NCBI GenBank assembly: GCA_021789355.1
Contig: JAJYJR010000355.1
Span: 1 to 6,341, forward strand
DNA: 6,341 nucleotides
Reading direction: 5' to 3'
From: Chloroflexota bacterium
GTDB lineage: Bacteria > Chloroflexota > Limnocylindria > Limnocylindrales > CSP1-4
Each line of letters opens with the position of its first letter. Position 1 is the first letter of the stretch. Below the pieces are notes generated by a model. That model saw only the letters and a list, made by a program, of their open reading frames with translations. It was not told where the DNA came from and did not search any database. Shown one piece after another: positions 1-5,956 of the stretch. Position numbers and translations under genes: made by a program.

Positions 1-70
1 AGCCGTCACGCTGGTGCGCGATCCGGTACCGCTTCCCGAGCCCCTCGACCGAGATGACGACGTCGCTCAC
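1..70 (-). CDS. wzt: ABC polysaccharide exporter ATP-binding subunit (Wzt-type), N-terminal 23 codons only
   Basis: This is the start of a gene that continues beyond the left edge. From a GTG at 70-68 the minus strand reads MSDVVISVEGLGKRYRIAHQ and then RDG. That matches the usual opening of Wzt/TagH-type ATPases: a short first beta strand, then a 'GLGKRYRI' element corresponding to the 'LSKRYRI' segment that precedes the Walker A loop. The Walker A, signature and Walker B motifs lie outside the window. The start falls one base after the stop of the permease gene, the tight permease-then-ATPase order expected of a two-gene exporter operon. Known role of the family: ATP hydrolysis drives export of lipid-linked polysaccharide through the Wzm channel. 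Whether this protein has a C-terminal carbohydrate-binding domain cannot be seen. The identification rests on a short stretch plus context. Confidence 0.85.
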   Translation of the reverse strand, partial: MSDVVISVEGLGKRYRIAHQRDG

Positions 71-71
71 G

Positions 72-908
72 TCAGATCACGTCGGCGAAGGTGCGCTCGG
101 TGCGGCGGAAGTACGCCAGCCCGGTCACGAGCACGAGCGCGGTCACCGCGGTGGACACGAGCATCGCCCCGACGGGCGGGGCCGAGCCCCCGAGCAGGGC
201 CCAGCGGAACCCCTCGACCACGCCGGTCATCGGGTTGAGCTGGAATACGAGCTGCCACTTCGACGGGACGATCGAGGCGGAATACGCCACCGGCGAGGCA
301 AACAGCCAGAGCTGCACGATGAAGGGCACTGCGTACCGGACATCCCGGTAGCGCACGTTGATGGCCGACAGCCAGACCCCGACGGCGAGCGCCGCGGCGA
401 CGGCCAGCACCGTCAGCGGGAGCAGCCAGACCACTTCGACCGTGGGCCACACCCCGAAGTACAGCATCAGGAGCGCCAGCAGTGCCATCGCGATCACGAA
501 ATCGAGGAGGAACGAGCCGACCGCCGCCGCCGGCAGCAGCAGCCTCGGGAAGTAGACCTTCTGGAGCAGATTGGCCGAGTCGACCAGGCTGTCGGACGCG
601 CCGATGAGGCTGGCCGAGAACAGTGTCCAGGGGACGAGCGCGCTGTACGCGAAGAGCGGGTACGGGGTGCTCCCCGGGTTGAGTGCGCCGACGCGCCCGA
701 GGAAGAGCGTGAAGACCACCATGAGCAGGAACGGCTGGGCCACGGCCCAGGCCGCGCCGAAGGCCGTCTGCTTGTAGCGGACCTTGAGGTCGCGCCAGAC
801 GAAGAAGTAGAGGAGCTCGCGGTAGGCCCAGAGTTCGCGAAGGTCGAGGGCCGCCCAGCCCGGGCGCGGGCGGATCTCGACGGTGGCTGCGAGGGGCGGG
901 CTCGGCAT
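72..908 (-). CDS. wzm: ABC polysaccharide exporter permease subunit (Wzm-type, ABC-2 family)
   Basis: The product is a 278-residue integral membrane protein, a normal length for Wzm/TagG/RfbA permeases (about 260-290). Residues 26-46 form the amphipathic entry helix (LWAYRELLYFFVWRDLKVRY) typical of the family. Hydrophobic segments follow at roughly 48-70, 84-103, 121-150, 160-182, 193-211 and 246-266. Family signatures are NVRYRDVRY (about 184-192), the FASPVAY loop (about 203-209) and NPMTGVVEGFRWALLG (about 225-240). With the Wzt ATPase encoded one base downstream it would form the inner-membrane channel exporting an undecaprenyl-linked polysaccharide. The frame stays open upstream to 1073, but that part lies antisense to a glycosyltransferase remnant and shows no family features. 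The ATG at 908, 18 residues before the conserved domain, is therefore preferred. No strong ribosome binding site is visible; a GTG at 920 is an alternative start. Confidence 0.93.
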   Translation of the reverse strand: MPSPPLAATVEIRPRPGWAALDLRELWAYRELLYFFVWRDLKVRYKQTAFGAAWAVAQPFLLMVVFTLFLGRVGALNPGSTPYPLFAYSALVPWTLFSASLIGASDSLVDSANLLQKVYFPRLLLPAAAVGSFLLDFVIAMALLALLMLYFGVWPTVEVVWLLPLTVLAVAAALAVGVWLSAINVRYRDVRYAVPFIVQLWLFASPVAYSASIVPSKWQLVFQLNPMTGVVEGFRWALLGGSAPPVGAMLVSTAVTALVLVTGLAYFRRTERTFADVI

Positions 909-1002
909 CTCGGCGTTCACTGCCGCGGATTGTCGCACCCACCGGAGGGACACCGGCAACCCTACCGACGGGCTACTCGACGTGACACACTTGGTGATCG
1001 CG

Positions 1003-1101
1003 ATGACACTGCCCCTCGTCTCCATCGTCACGCCCTCGCTCAACCAGGGCGAGTTCATCGAGGCTGCCATCACATTCGGCCGGCCGCGCGGTGGCCGCTG
1101 A
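1003..1101 (+). pseudogene. GT2-family glycosyltransferase, N-terminal stub (truncated)
   Basis: From the ATG at 1003 the frame reads MTLPLVSIVTPSLNQGEFIE and then AAI. This is the first beta strand and following loop of a GT-A (GT2) glycosyltransferase and closely resembles the opening of the intact GT2 gene at 4473 (VSIVTPTLNQAGFIEDAL). About 47 of 60 aligned bases agree, by hand count. After about codon 22 the similarity stops: the expected SVxxQ element and the VDGGSxDGT nucleotide-binding loop are absent, and the frame ends at 1101 after an unrelated GRPRGGR tail. The break lies near 1068-1075, just before a GC-only stretch containing the palindrome ggccggcc (1078-1085). It appears to be the surviving head of an older GT2 gene divergent from the exporter genes, cut by recombination or deletion. 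It cannot encode a working enzyme. A very short translated leader peptide is possible but unsupported. Confidence 0.75.
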
Positions 1102-1109
1102 GGGGGGCG

Positions 1110-1115
1110 AGGGGG
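1110..1115 (+). promoter_or_regulatory. Ribosome binding site for the GT4 gene starting at 1121
   Basis: The purine run agggggcggaa directly precedes the GTG at 1121, with the AGGGGG core five bases from the start. It supports this start over the in-frame GTG at 1091, which follows a pyrimidine-containing GC run with no Shine-Dalgarno match. Confidence 0.55.
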
Positions 1116-1120
1116 CGGAA

Positions 1121-2284
1121 GTGCGCGTCCTGCACGTGGTCCGTCGTTTCGTGCCGCTCGAGGGTGGGACGGAACGATACGTTCACGACTTGGCCTCTGC
1201 TCAGGCGCGGCGCGGCCACGAAGTGCGTGTTGTGACGCTGGATCGCGACTGCACCGGGGTCGTGTCGGGACGACTCCCCCGTCGTGGAGACCTTGACGGT
1301 GTGCACGTCGAGAGGCTACGCGGCACCGGCGGACGGCGTTGGGCAGTGACTTGGGATCCCTTGGCGTTGATCCGGGAAATCCGCCGATCGGAAGTGGTTC
1401 ACATCCATGACCTGCGGTTCATGCTCGGTGCCTCAGCGGTGGCGGCGCGAGAGCTGGGTCGACCTCTGATCGTCCACACGCACGGTCTTGTGTTCCACAC
1501 AACCAGTCTGGCTTGGTTGAAGAACCTGGTGTTCGCCGCGTATTACACGCCGGTTCTCCGCTTGGCCGATGCTGCCATCATCGCGGTAAGTCCGTCGGAT
1601 GCCGAACTCGTGAAGGTTCACGCGACCCCCCTCGCTCGGCGAGTCCGACAGCTCGACGCCGCGATCGACCTTCGTCCGTATCGCCGGGTCCGGCGCAACC
1701 CTCATCCTGGCGCTCTGCTCTATTTCGGTCGCATCGACGCGAACAAGGGGCTGGATCGCCTCATGGATCGCCTGGGTGAGCTGCCCGGAGAGTGGACGCT
1801 GACGGTCGCGGGCGACGGTCCTCGATGCCACCGCACCGACCTGCAACATCGGGCTGAGCGGCTTGGCATTGCCGAGCGGATCCGTTGGTCGGGTAGGTAC
1901 ACGCAGGGTGACCTGGAGCGCCTACTGGGTACAGCGGCTGCCGCCGTATTCCCAAGTCGTGCAGAGGGGTTCGGCCTGACACTGGTGGAAGCCATGGCAG
2001 CCGGTGTCCCAGTTGTGGCGAGCGGCATCTCCTCGTATTCGCGGATCCTCGGCGGCGGCCGATTCGGGACGGTCGTGGACTTCGACACGCCGGATGCGAC
2101 CGTGGCCATCGCGGAGGTGCTGGCCGGACGAGGCCTCGTGGCTGCGATGCCGGCTCGATCTCGCGCCGAAGATTACGCTATCGAGAAGCTAGCCAATCGG
2201 ATCGACGGTCTCTACGCCGACTTGGGCGTCCGGGCCCTCGATAGCAGCATCCACCAGAGGAATCGAGGGTCATCCCACAGATAG
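1121..2284 (+). CDS. GT4-family glycosyltransferase (GT-B fold)
   Basis: The product is a 387-residue retaining glycosyltransferase of the GT4 family, expected at the cytoplasmic face of the membrane, adding a sugar from a nucleotide donor to the growing glycan. The N-terminal Rossmann half opens with MRVLHVVRRFVPLEGGTERY. The GGTERYVHDLA element (15-25) is the acceptor-side glycine loop, and a VHIHD motif lies at 93-97. The C-terminal half starts at about 198 with LLYFGRIDANKG (K209 in the donor phosphate-binding position) and continues with the VAGDGP loop (229-234). The EX7E motif is AEGFGLTLVE (E282 and E290), followed by the AMAAGVPVVAS loop. There is no signal peptide or membrane segment. 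The GTG at 1121 is chosen because it starts right at the first beta strand and has a good ribosome site. The last 73 bases overlap the convergent fusion gene. Codon usage looks less GC-rich than in the exporter genes. Donor and acceptor cannot be predicted. Confidence 0.93.
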   Translation: MRVLHVVRRFVPLEGGTERYVHDLASAQARRGHEVRVVTLDRDCTGVVSGRLPRRGDLDGVHVERLRGTGGRRWAVTWDPLALIREIRRSEVVHIHDLRFMLGASAVAARELGRPLIVHTHGLVFHTTSLAWLKNLVFAAYYTPVLRLADAAIIAVSPSDAELVKVHATPLARRVRQLDAAIDLRPYRRVRRNPHPGALLYFGRIDANKGLDRLMDRLGELPGEWTLTVAGDGPRCHRTDLQHRAERLGIAERIRWSGRYTQGDLERLLGTAAAAVFPSRAEGFGLTLVEAMAAGVPVVASGISSYSRILGGGRFGTVVDFDTPDATVAIAEVLAGRGLVAAMPARSRAEDYAIEKLANRIDGLYADLGVRALDSSIHQRNRGSSHR

Positions 2285-4344
2285 CGACGAGCTAGCCTGC
2301 GCGGCTCGTGCGCAAGTCTGTAGGCCCACTCCAATCCGACGAGCGTCATCCACCGAGGGGCAGCGTGGACTCGCCCGGCGAGCACGTCAATCGCGGCTCC
2401 CACGCCTACCAGCACGACACCCGGTAAGTCGCCCGCGTGCGCGCGCATCCAGAGTTCCTGCTTCGGAGCGCCCAGCCCGACAAACACGACAGCCGCACCT
2501 GACTCGCGAAGGCGGCAGACGGCTCTTTCGTCCTCAGGTGAGCCGATGACAAGCGCCGCGGACGGACTCAACGCCTCTGCCACTCGCACACCCCGGCGCC
2601 GCATCTGTGCCCCAGCCACCTCCGCGGTCCCTGGCGGTCCGCCGAACAGCGCGATGGCCACGGGATCATTCGCCAAGACGCTTGCCACGGCTTCGGGGAG
2701 CAGACGTCCAGTGACGGTGCCGCGCAGAGGCGTGCCTGCGATTCGAGACCCGTACACGATCCACATTCCGTCAGGAACTCGCAGGCGAGCACCTGCCAGC
2801 GCGGCTCGGAAGGCCTGATCGGCGCGTGCCTTTACGACGTGATCCACGTTCGGAGTGCAGACGTAGCCTCCCGATCGCTCTCTCGCCCACTGCGCTATCA
2901 GGGCCACCGCCTCCCCGAAGCCGATGTTGTTCACCGCGATGTCGCAAATCTGGATGACCGTGCTGGCCTCCGGAGACTGGTCGCCCGTGGCGCGAGGAGG
3001 CGACGCACCTGGACGAAGATCCAGTAGCGCCGCGTCCATCGCCCGCCGCAGGTGGCCCGGCCCAAAGGTAGCCAGGACCGCGTCCCGGGCTGCGGATGTC
3101 AGCGCACATCGGAGATCGCGGTCCTGTTGCAGACTCACCACGGCCCGTGCGAACTCCTGTGGTGTTTCCGCCAGGACCACGTGCTCGCCGGGCGTCAGGC
3201 TGAGCCCTTCAAGGCCAAGCCGGGTTGTCACCACCGGGATGCCGGCTGCCGCTGCCTCGAGGATCTTGACGCGAGTGCCGGCCCCCGAACGAAGGGGGAC
3301 CACCAGCACCCCAGCCGCCTCGAGGTGCGGCAGCACCACGTCCACCGTCCCGGTCACAGTAGTCCCGGGACTCCGTGCGGCCTCGCGCTGCATCCTGGGT
3401 GTGGGACTCCTGCCGATCAGGACCAGCCGGTCGGGTCCGCCTGCCCGTCTGATCGTCGGCATGATGCTGCCCATCAGCTCCAGCGCCGCGGCTTCGTTGG
3501 GCGGGTAGTCGTAGGCTCCCACAAAGGCCACCGCGTTGATCCCACGATCGCGGATGGCATCTGCCGGGCGCGGGACGACATTCGGCACCACATGCAGTCG
3601 GTCGGCGGGGACGGAACCCGAGAGCCTGGCCAACTCGACGTTCGATGACACCCAGACCTGGTCCACCCGGGCGTAATCGCGTCGCTCCATCCGCGAAACC
3701 GAGAGCAGATCGATCGCCGCGCGCAGCCGAGTGGCGATGCTGGGGCCCGCGCGAAGTACCCGTCGGTTCATGACCGCGAGGCTCTCGTCCGCGTCCGCGA
3801 CAACCGCGGCGCCGTGCGTCCTCGCCGCGTCCACGAAGGGACCAAGACACGGACGCGCCAGTACCACGACGTCGGCTGCCAAGGCAGTCTGGACTTGTTG
3901 CAGGGCGGTTGGCAGACCGGCACGGACCGCGCGCTGAAGCACCACGTGTCGTCCGAGTACCGCGCCTATTCCTAGGTCTGCAACACGCAGCGCCGTCTGT
4001 TGACGTCGTCGGGAGTGGCGCACCACCGCCTCCTCCCAAGCTGGGAAGCGCGGATCCGGACGATCGAACGCGAGAACAGTCACAGGACCCCGCTCGGCCA
4101 GCATGTCGTGGATTGCCGCGGCCCGAAGCCGTCCTCCGCTCGTGGTTGGCCATGGGTAGTCGGGTAGAACCATCACAAAGCGAGCCGGGCCCCCGGCGTC
4201 GTTCACGGCTCGCGGGACGGCATCGTCCGTTGGTCGGGGCTCGATCGCGCTGCGGACGCTAGGCTCCAGGCCGAATCCCGCCGTCGAATTCGCGGTGACG
4301 CAGTCGATCTTGCCCGCCTTTCGTCTCTGCCGACGTGGCCCCAT
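2212..4344 (-). CDS. Two-domain glycosyltransferase: GT4-type domain fused to WecG/TagA/CpsF (GT26) domain
   Basis: This 710-residue protein appears to join two enzymes. Residues 1-50 are a basic, poorly conserved-looking leader (MGPRRQRRKAGK...). Residues about 55-445 are a GT-B glycosyltransferase. It begins RFVMVLPDYPWPTTSGGRLR, has VVPNVV at 252-257, FVGAYDYPPN at 274-283, and the donor-site element SGAGTRVKILEAAAAGIPVV at 353-372, a form common in the TIGR03087-like sugar transferase group. A linker of about 15 residues follows. Residues about 463-710 are a GT26 domain: CTPNVDHVVKA (496-506), RVPDGMWIVYGSR (522-534, with D525 at the Asp position proposed as catalytic in TagA), GLGAPKQELW (623-632), GVGAAIDVLAG (647-657) and the C-terminal EPRRLARRYL...PRFL segment linked in this family to membrane association. 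GT26 enzymes typically add a ManNAc-type sugar to a lipid-linked first sugar, so this protein may perform two successive steps. No frame break is seen across the linker. ATG 4344 has a ribosome site; GTG 4206 is a weaker alternative. Confidence 0.92.
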   Translation of the reverse strand: MGPRRQRRKAGKIDCVTANSTAGFGLEPSVRSAIEPRPTDDAVPRAVNDAGGPARFVMVLPDYPWPTTSGGRLRAAAIHDMLAERGPVTVLAFDRPDPRFPAWEEAVVRHSRRRQQTALRVADLGIGAVLGRHVVLQRAVRAGLPTALQQVQTALAADVVVLARPCLGPFVDAARTHGAAVVADADESLAVMNRRVLRAGPSIATRLRAAIDLLSVSRMERRDYARVDQVWVSSNVELARLSGSVPADRLHVVPNVVPRPADAIRDRGINAVAFVGAYDYPPNEAAALELMGSIMPTIRRAGGPDRLVLIGRSPTPRMQREAARSPGTTVTGTVDVVLPHLEAAGVLVVPLRSGAGTRVKILEAAAAGIPVVTTRLGLEGLSLTPGEHVVLAETPQEFARAVVSLQQDRDLRCALTSAARDAVLATFGPGHLRRAMDAALLDLRPGASPPRATGDQSPEASTVIQICDIAVNNIGFGEAVALIAQWARERSGGYVCTPNVDHVVKARADQAFRAALAGARLRVPDGMWIVYGSRIAGTPLRGTVTGRLLPEAVASVLANDPVAIALFGGPPGTAEVAGAQMRRRGVRVAEALSPSAALVIGSPEDERAVCRLRESGAAVVFVGLGAPKQELWMRAHAGDLPGVVLVGVGAAIDVLAGRVHAAPRWMTLVGLEWAYRLAHEPRRLARRYLWDDPRFLWWMLLSRARTPKSA

Positions 4345-4472
4345 AACGAGTTCCCTCGGCTCGGGTCAATAGAAGGTAGCACGCGCCGTGCGCCACACCG
4401 ACGACCTTGTCTCAAGCCTGCCCGCCTTGTTCAAAGCCCAATGGCTCACCGGCATGCGATGATCGCCAGGAC
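4345..4472. promoter_or_regulatory. Divergent intergenic region between the fusion gene and the GT2 gene
   Basis: These 128 bases separate two divergently transcribed glycosyltransferase genes, so promoters for both should lie here. On the minus strand, GAGGGA (complement of 4352-4357) sits seven bases before the ATG at 4344 and decides that start. Further upstream on the same strand TACCTT (complement of 4373-4378) fits a loose TAnnnT -10 pattern, but no convincing -35 goes with it. A short perfect inverted repeat, gcacg-cgc-cgtgc, lies at 4379-4391, next to that candidate -10. It could be an operator half-site pair or chance in GC-rich DNA. On the plus strand only weak promoter-like words are seen. 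The region itself is certain; the individual sites are tentative. Confidence 0.4.
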
Positions 4473-5408
4473 GTGACCGACCAGCGACCGATCGTCTCGA
4501 TCGTTACGCCGACCCTCAACCAGGCCGGGTTCATTGAGGATGCCCTCGCGTCGGTAGCCGGGCAGACGTATGAGCCGATCGAGCATATCGTGGTCGATGG
4601 TGGATCGAACGACGGCACGCTTGAGATTCTGAGGCGCTGGGGCGAGACCGGCCGCATTCGGTGGATCAGCGGGCCGGATCTTGGCATGTATGACGCGATC
4701 AACAAGGGACTTGCGATCACCTCTGGGTCGATCTTGGCGTACCTGAACAGCGACGATCTGTACTTTCCGTGGACAGTTGCGGCCGCCGTCGCGGGCCTTG
4801 CTCGTCGGCCGAAGGCGGGGGCGGTATTCGGGGACTCGATCACGGTCGAGTTGTCGACCGGTGCGCAGTACGCCGTATTCCAGCCACCGTTCCGGCGCTC
4901 GATCGTCGCGGCGGCGGGGCCGTGGGCGGGCTTGATCGTTCAGCCCACGGTCTTCTGGAGACGTTCGGCGTGGGAGACAATCGGCCCATTCGACGCGAAC
5001 CTGCGCTTCGTAGGCGATCGGGAATACTTCCTTCGTCTCGGCCGCCTGTTCCCCGTTGAACGTCTGGATGAGTTTCTCGCGATTGAACGTCACCACGCAG
5101 CGGCGCTCAGCACGGCGCAGCGAGAGCAGCTTGCCAGAGAGGACCAGCGCGCTATTCGACGATCAGTGGATTGGCACACGCGGCTTCGCGTGCGCACCTA
5201 CGCTGCTTGCTGGCGTCGCGTGCTATGGGCTCGGTTCGCACTCGCCGTCGTGGGTGGCCGGACGGGCGGCCCGTGGTCAGGGCTGCGCACCTCCGGGATG
5301 CGGCTTTCACCCTGGCGTGCTCTGCTCGCCCAACTCCCGCGGGTGGGCTATCGCTTTCTGCCGGACGCCATCCGAACGGATTGTGGATTGGCTGGCCGGC
5401 AACCCTGA
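4473..5408 (+). CDS. GT2-family glycosyltransferase (GT-A fold)
   Basis: This 311-residue enzyme is expected to transfer a sugar from a nucleotide donor to the lipid-linked glycan in the cytoplasm. The GT-A domain covers residues about 7-200: IVSIVTPTLNQAGFIEDAL (7-25), the nucleotide-binding VVDGGSNDGT (40-49), SGPDLGMYDAINKGL (66-80) and the metal-binding acidic motif YLNSDDLYFPW (90-100, D94 and D95). QPTVFWRRSAW lies at 157-167, with GPFDANLRFVGDREYFLRLG (171-190) around the likely catalytic-base region (D182 or E184). The remaining ~110 residues are basic and form no obvious membrane helix. The GTG at 4473 gives MTDQRPIVSIV, the normal short lead into the first strand. It is the only nearby plausible start in frame, although AGGA at 4468-4471 is too close to be an ideal ribosome site; a TTG at 4407 would add 22 residues of unlikely composition. 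The opening of the gene is similar to the broken stub at 1003. Confidence 0.92.
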   Translation: MTDQRPIVSIVTPTLNQAGFIEDALASVAGQTYEPIEHIVVDGGSNDGTLEILRRWGETGRIRWISGPDLGMYDAINKGLAITSGSILAYLNSDDLYFPWTVAAAVAGLARRPKAGAVFGDSITVELSTGAQYAVFQPPFRRSIVAAAGPWAGLIVQPTVFWRRSAWETIGPFDANLRFVGDREYFLRLGRLFPVERLDEFLAIERHHAAALSTAQREQLAREDQRAIRRSVDWHTRLRVRTYAACWRRVLWARFALAVVGGRTGGPWSGLRTSGMRLSPWRALLAQLPRVGYRFLPDAIRTDCGLAGRQP

Positions 5409-5578
5409 CCCTCCCCCTGACGCTGCGGCAACATCTGACGTGCCGGCTCGAGGATCTCTGGGGAGTCAGGCGCCACGCGCATCCAGCGGCCGGCGGCGGA
5501 GGTCGCCGGGCTCACCGTGGTGCCCTACGGCAAACGCGACCCGGAGAGTCACCTGACTCGCCGGAACGGATACCGGGC
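5409..5578. other. Unassigned stretch between the GT2 stop and the GT4 remnant
   Basis: No gene is recognised in these 170 bases. All three plus frames give low-complexity or unfamiliar peptides. The frame from 5430 to 5598 is open (it includes AAEVAGLTVVPYGKRDPE) but lacks a good start and I do not recognise a family. The minus strand also gives nothing recognisable. Composition is GC-rich like the remnant that follows. The most likely explanation is scar sequence left by the rearrangement that removed the first half of the downstream GT4 gene. Confidence 0.45.
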
Positions 5579-5902
5579 GCTGAGCTGGGACGACCCCTGA
5601 TCGTGGTGGGCGACGGACCGGAGCTGGTCGGGCTCCGCCGACTGGCCGGGCCGACCGTCGCGTTCCGGGGGTTCATCCCGCGCGCCGAGGCAGTCGACCT
5701 GCTGCGCTGCTGCGACGCATACCTGGTGCCGGGCGTCGAGGACTTCGGGATCGCGCCGGTCGAGGCGATGGCCGCCGGCAAGCCGGTGATCGCGTTCCGG
5801 GCCGGGGGCGCCACCGAGACCGTGGTCGACGGCGTCAGTGGCGTGTTCTTCGACGCGCCGACCCCCGACGCCGGTCGCGTCCTGAGACTGCTGGAAAAGT
5901 GA
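5579..5902 (+). pseudogene. GT4-family glycosyltransferase, C-terminal remnant
   Basis: From about 5579 the frame reads AELGRPLIVVGDGPEL, then FRGFIPRAEAVDLLRCCDAYLV and PGVEDFGIAPVEAMAAGKPV, and on through GGATETVVDGVSGVFF to a TGA at 5900-5902. This is the donor-binding half of a GT4 enzyme with a complete EX7E motif (EDFGIAPVE) and closely resembles the WbaZ/mannosyltransferase-like branch of the family. The whole N-terminal acceptor domain and the first part of the C-terminal domain (the GRLxxxKG segment) are missing, and no start codon with a ribosome site precedes it. At the other end the family normally continues some 30-40 residues beyond this point; here it stops at LRLLEK, next to the insertion sequence. 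It is broken on both sides and most likely non-functional. Its GC content is clearly higher than that of the intact glycosyltransferases (about 72% against 58% in two sampled 60-base blocks), matching the exporter genes. Confidence 0.82.
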
Positions 5903-5942
5903 AGACGGCGTAGGTTCCGAGGCGGAAGTTGCAAACCGCATC

Positions 5943-5947
5943 AGGAG
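5943..5947 (+). promoter_or_regulatory. Ribosome binding site of the transposase
   Basis: AGGAG lies nine bases before the GTG at 5957 and supports that codon as the transposase start. Confidence 0.6.
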
Positions 5948-5956
5948 ACCCACGCC

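Noticed and set aside
909..1073. N-terminal extension of the permease to an ATG at 1073
   Set aside because: The extra 55 residues lie antisense to the GT2 stub, contain no family motif and would make the protein unusually long; the ATG at 908 starts just before the conserved domain.
54..1235. Long plus-strand open frame (393 codons) antisense to the permease gene
   Set aside because: The peptide is rich in Arg, Glu, His and Gly without domain features and lies opposite a clear Wzm permease; it is the usual antisense open frame of GC-rich coding DNA.
2924..3648. Two plus-strand open frames of 194 and 198 codons opposite the fusion gene
   Set aside because: They have Ser/Arg/Pro/Ala- or His/Gly-rich composition and no motifs; they are antisense to conserved GT4 coding sequence.
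3209..4153. 314-codon minus-strand open frame inside the fusion gene
   Set aside because: It is a frame-shifted shadow of the GT4 domain with Arg/Gly/Ser-rich content, while the overlapping frame has full family motifs.
4345..4370. TTGACC on the minus strand (complement of 4363-4368) as a -35 box for the fusion gene
   Set aside because: A -10 at the correct spacing would fall on the start codon itself, leaving no room for the ribosome site that is clearly present.
5171..5578. Extending the GT4 remnant upstream as a complete 243-codon gene starting at 5171
   Set aside because: The portion before about 5579 overlaps the well-supported GT2 gene in another frame and has no GT4 N-terminal features; only the last ~107 codons resemble a glycosyltransferase.
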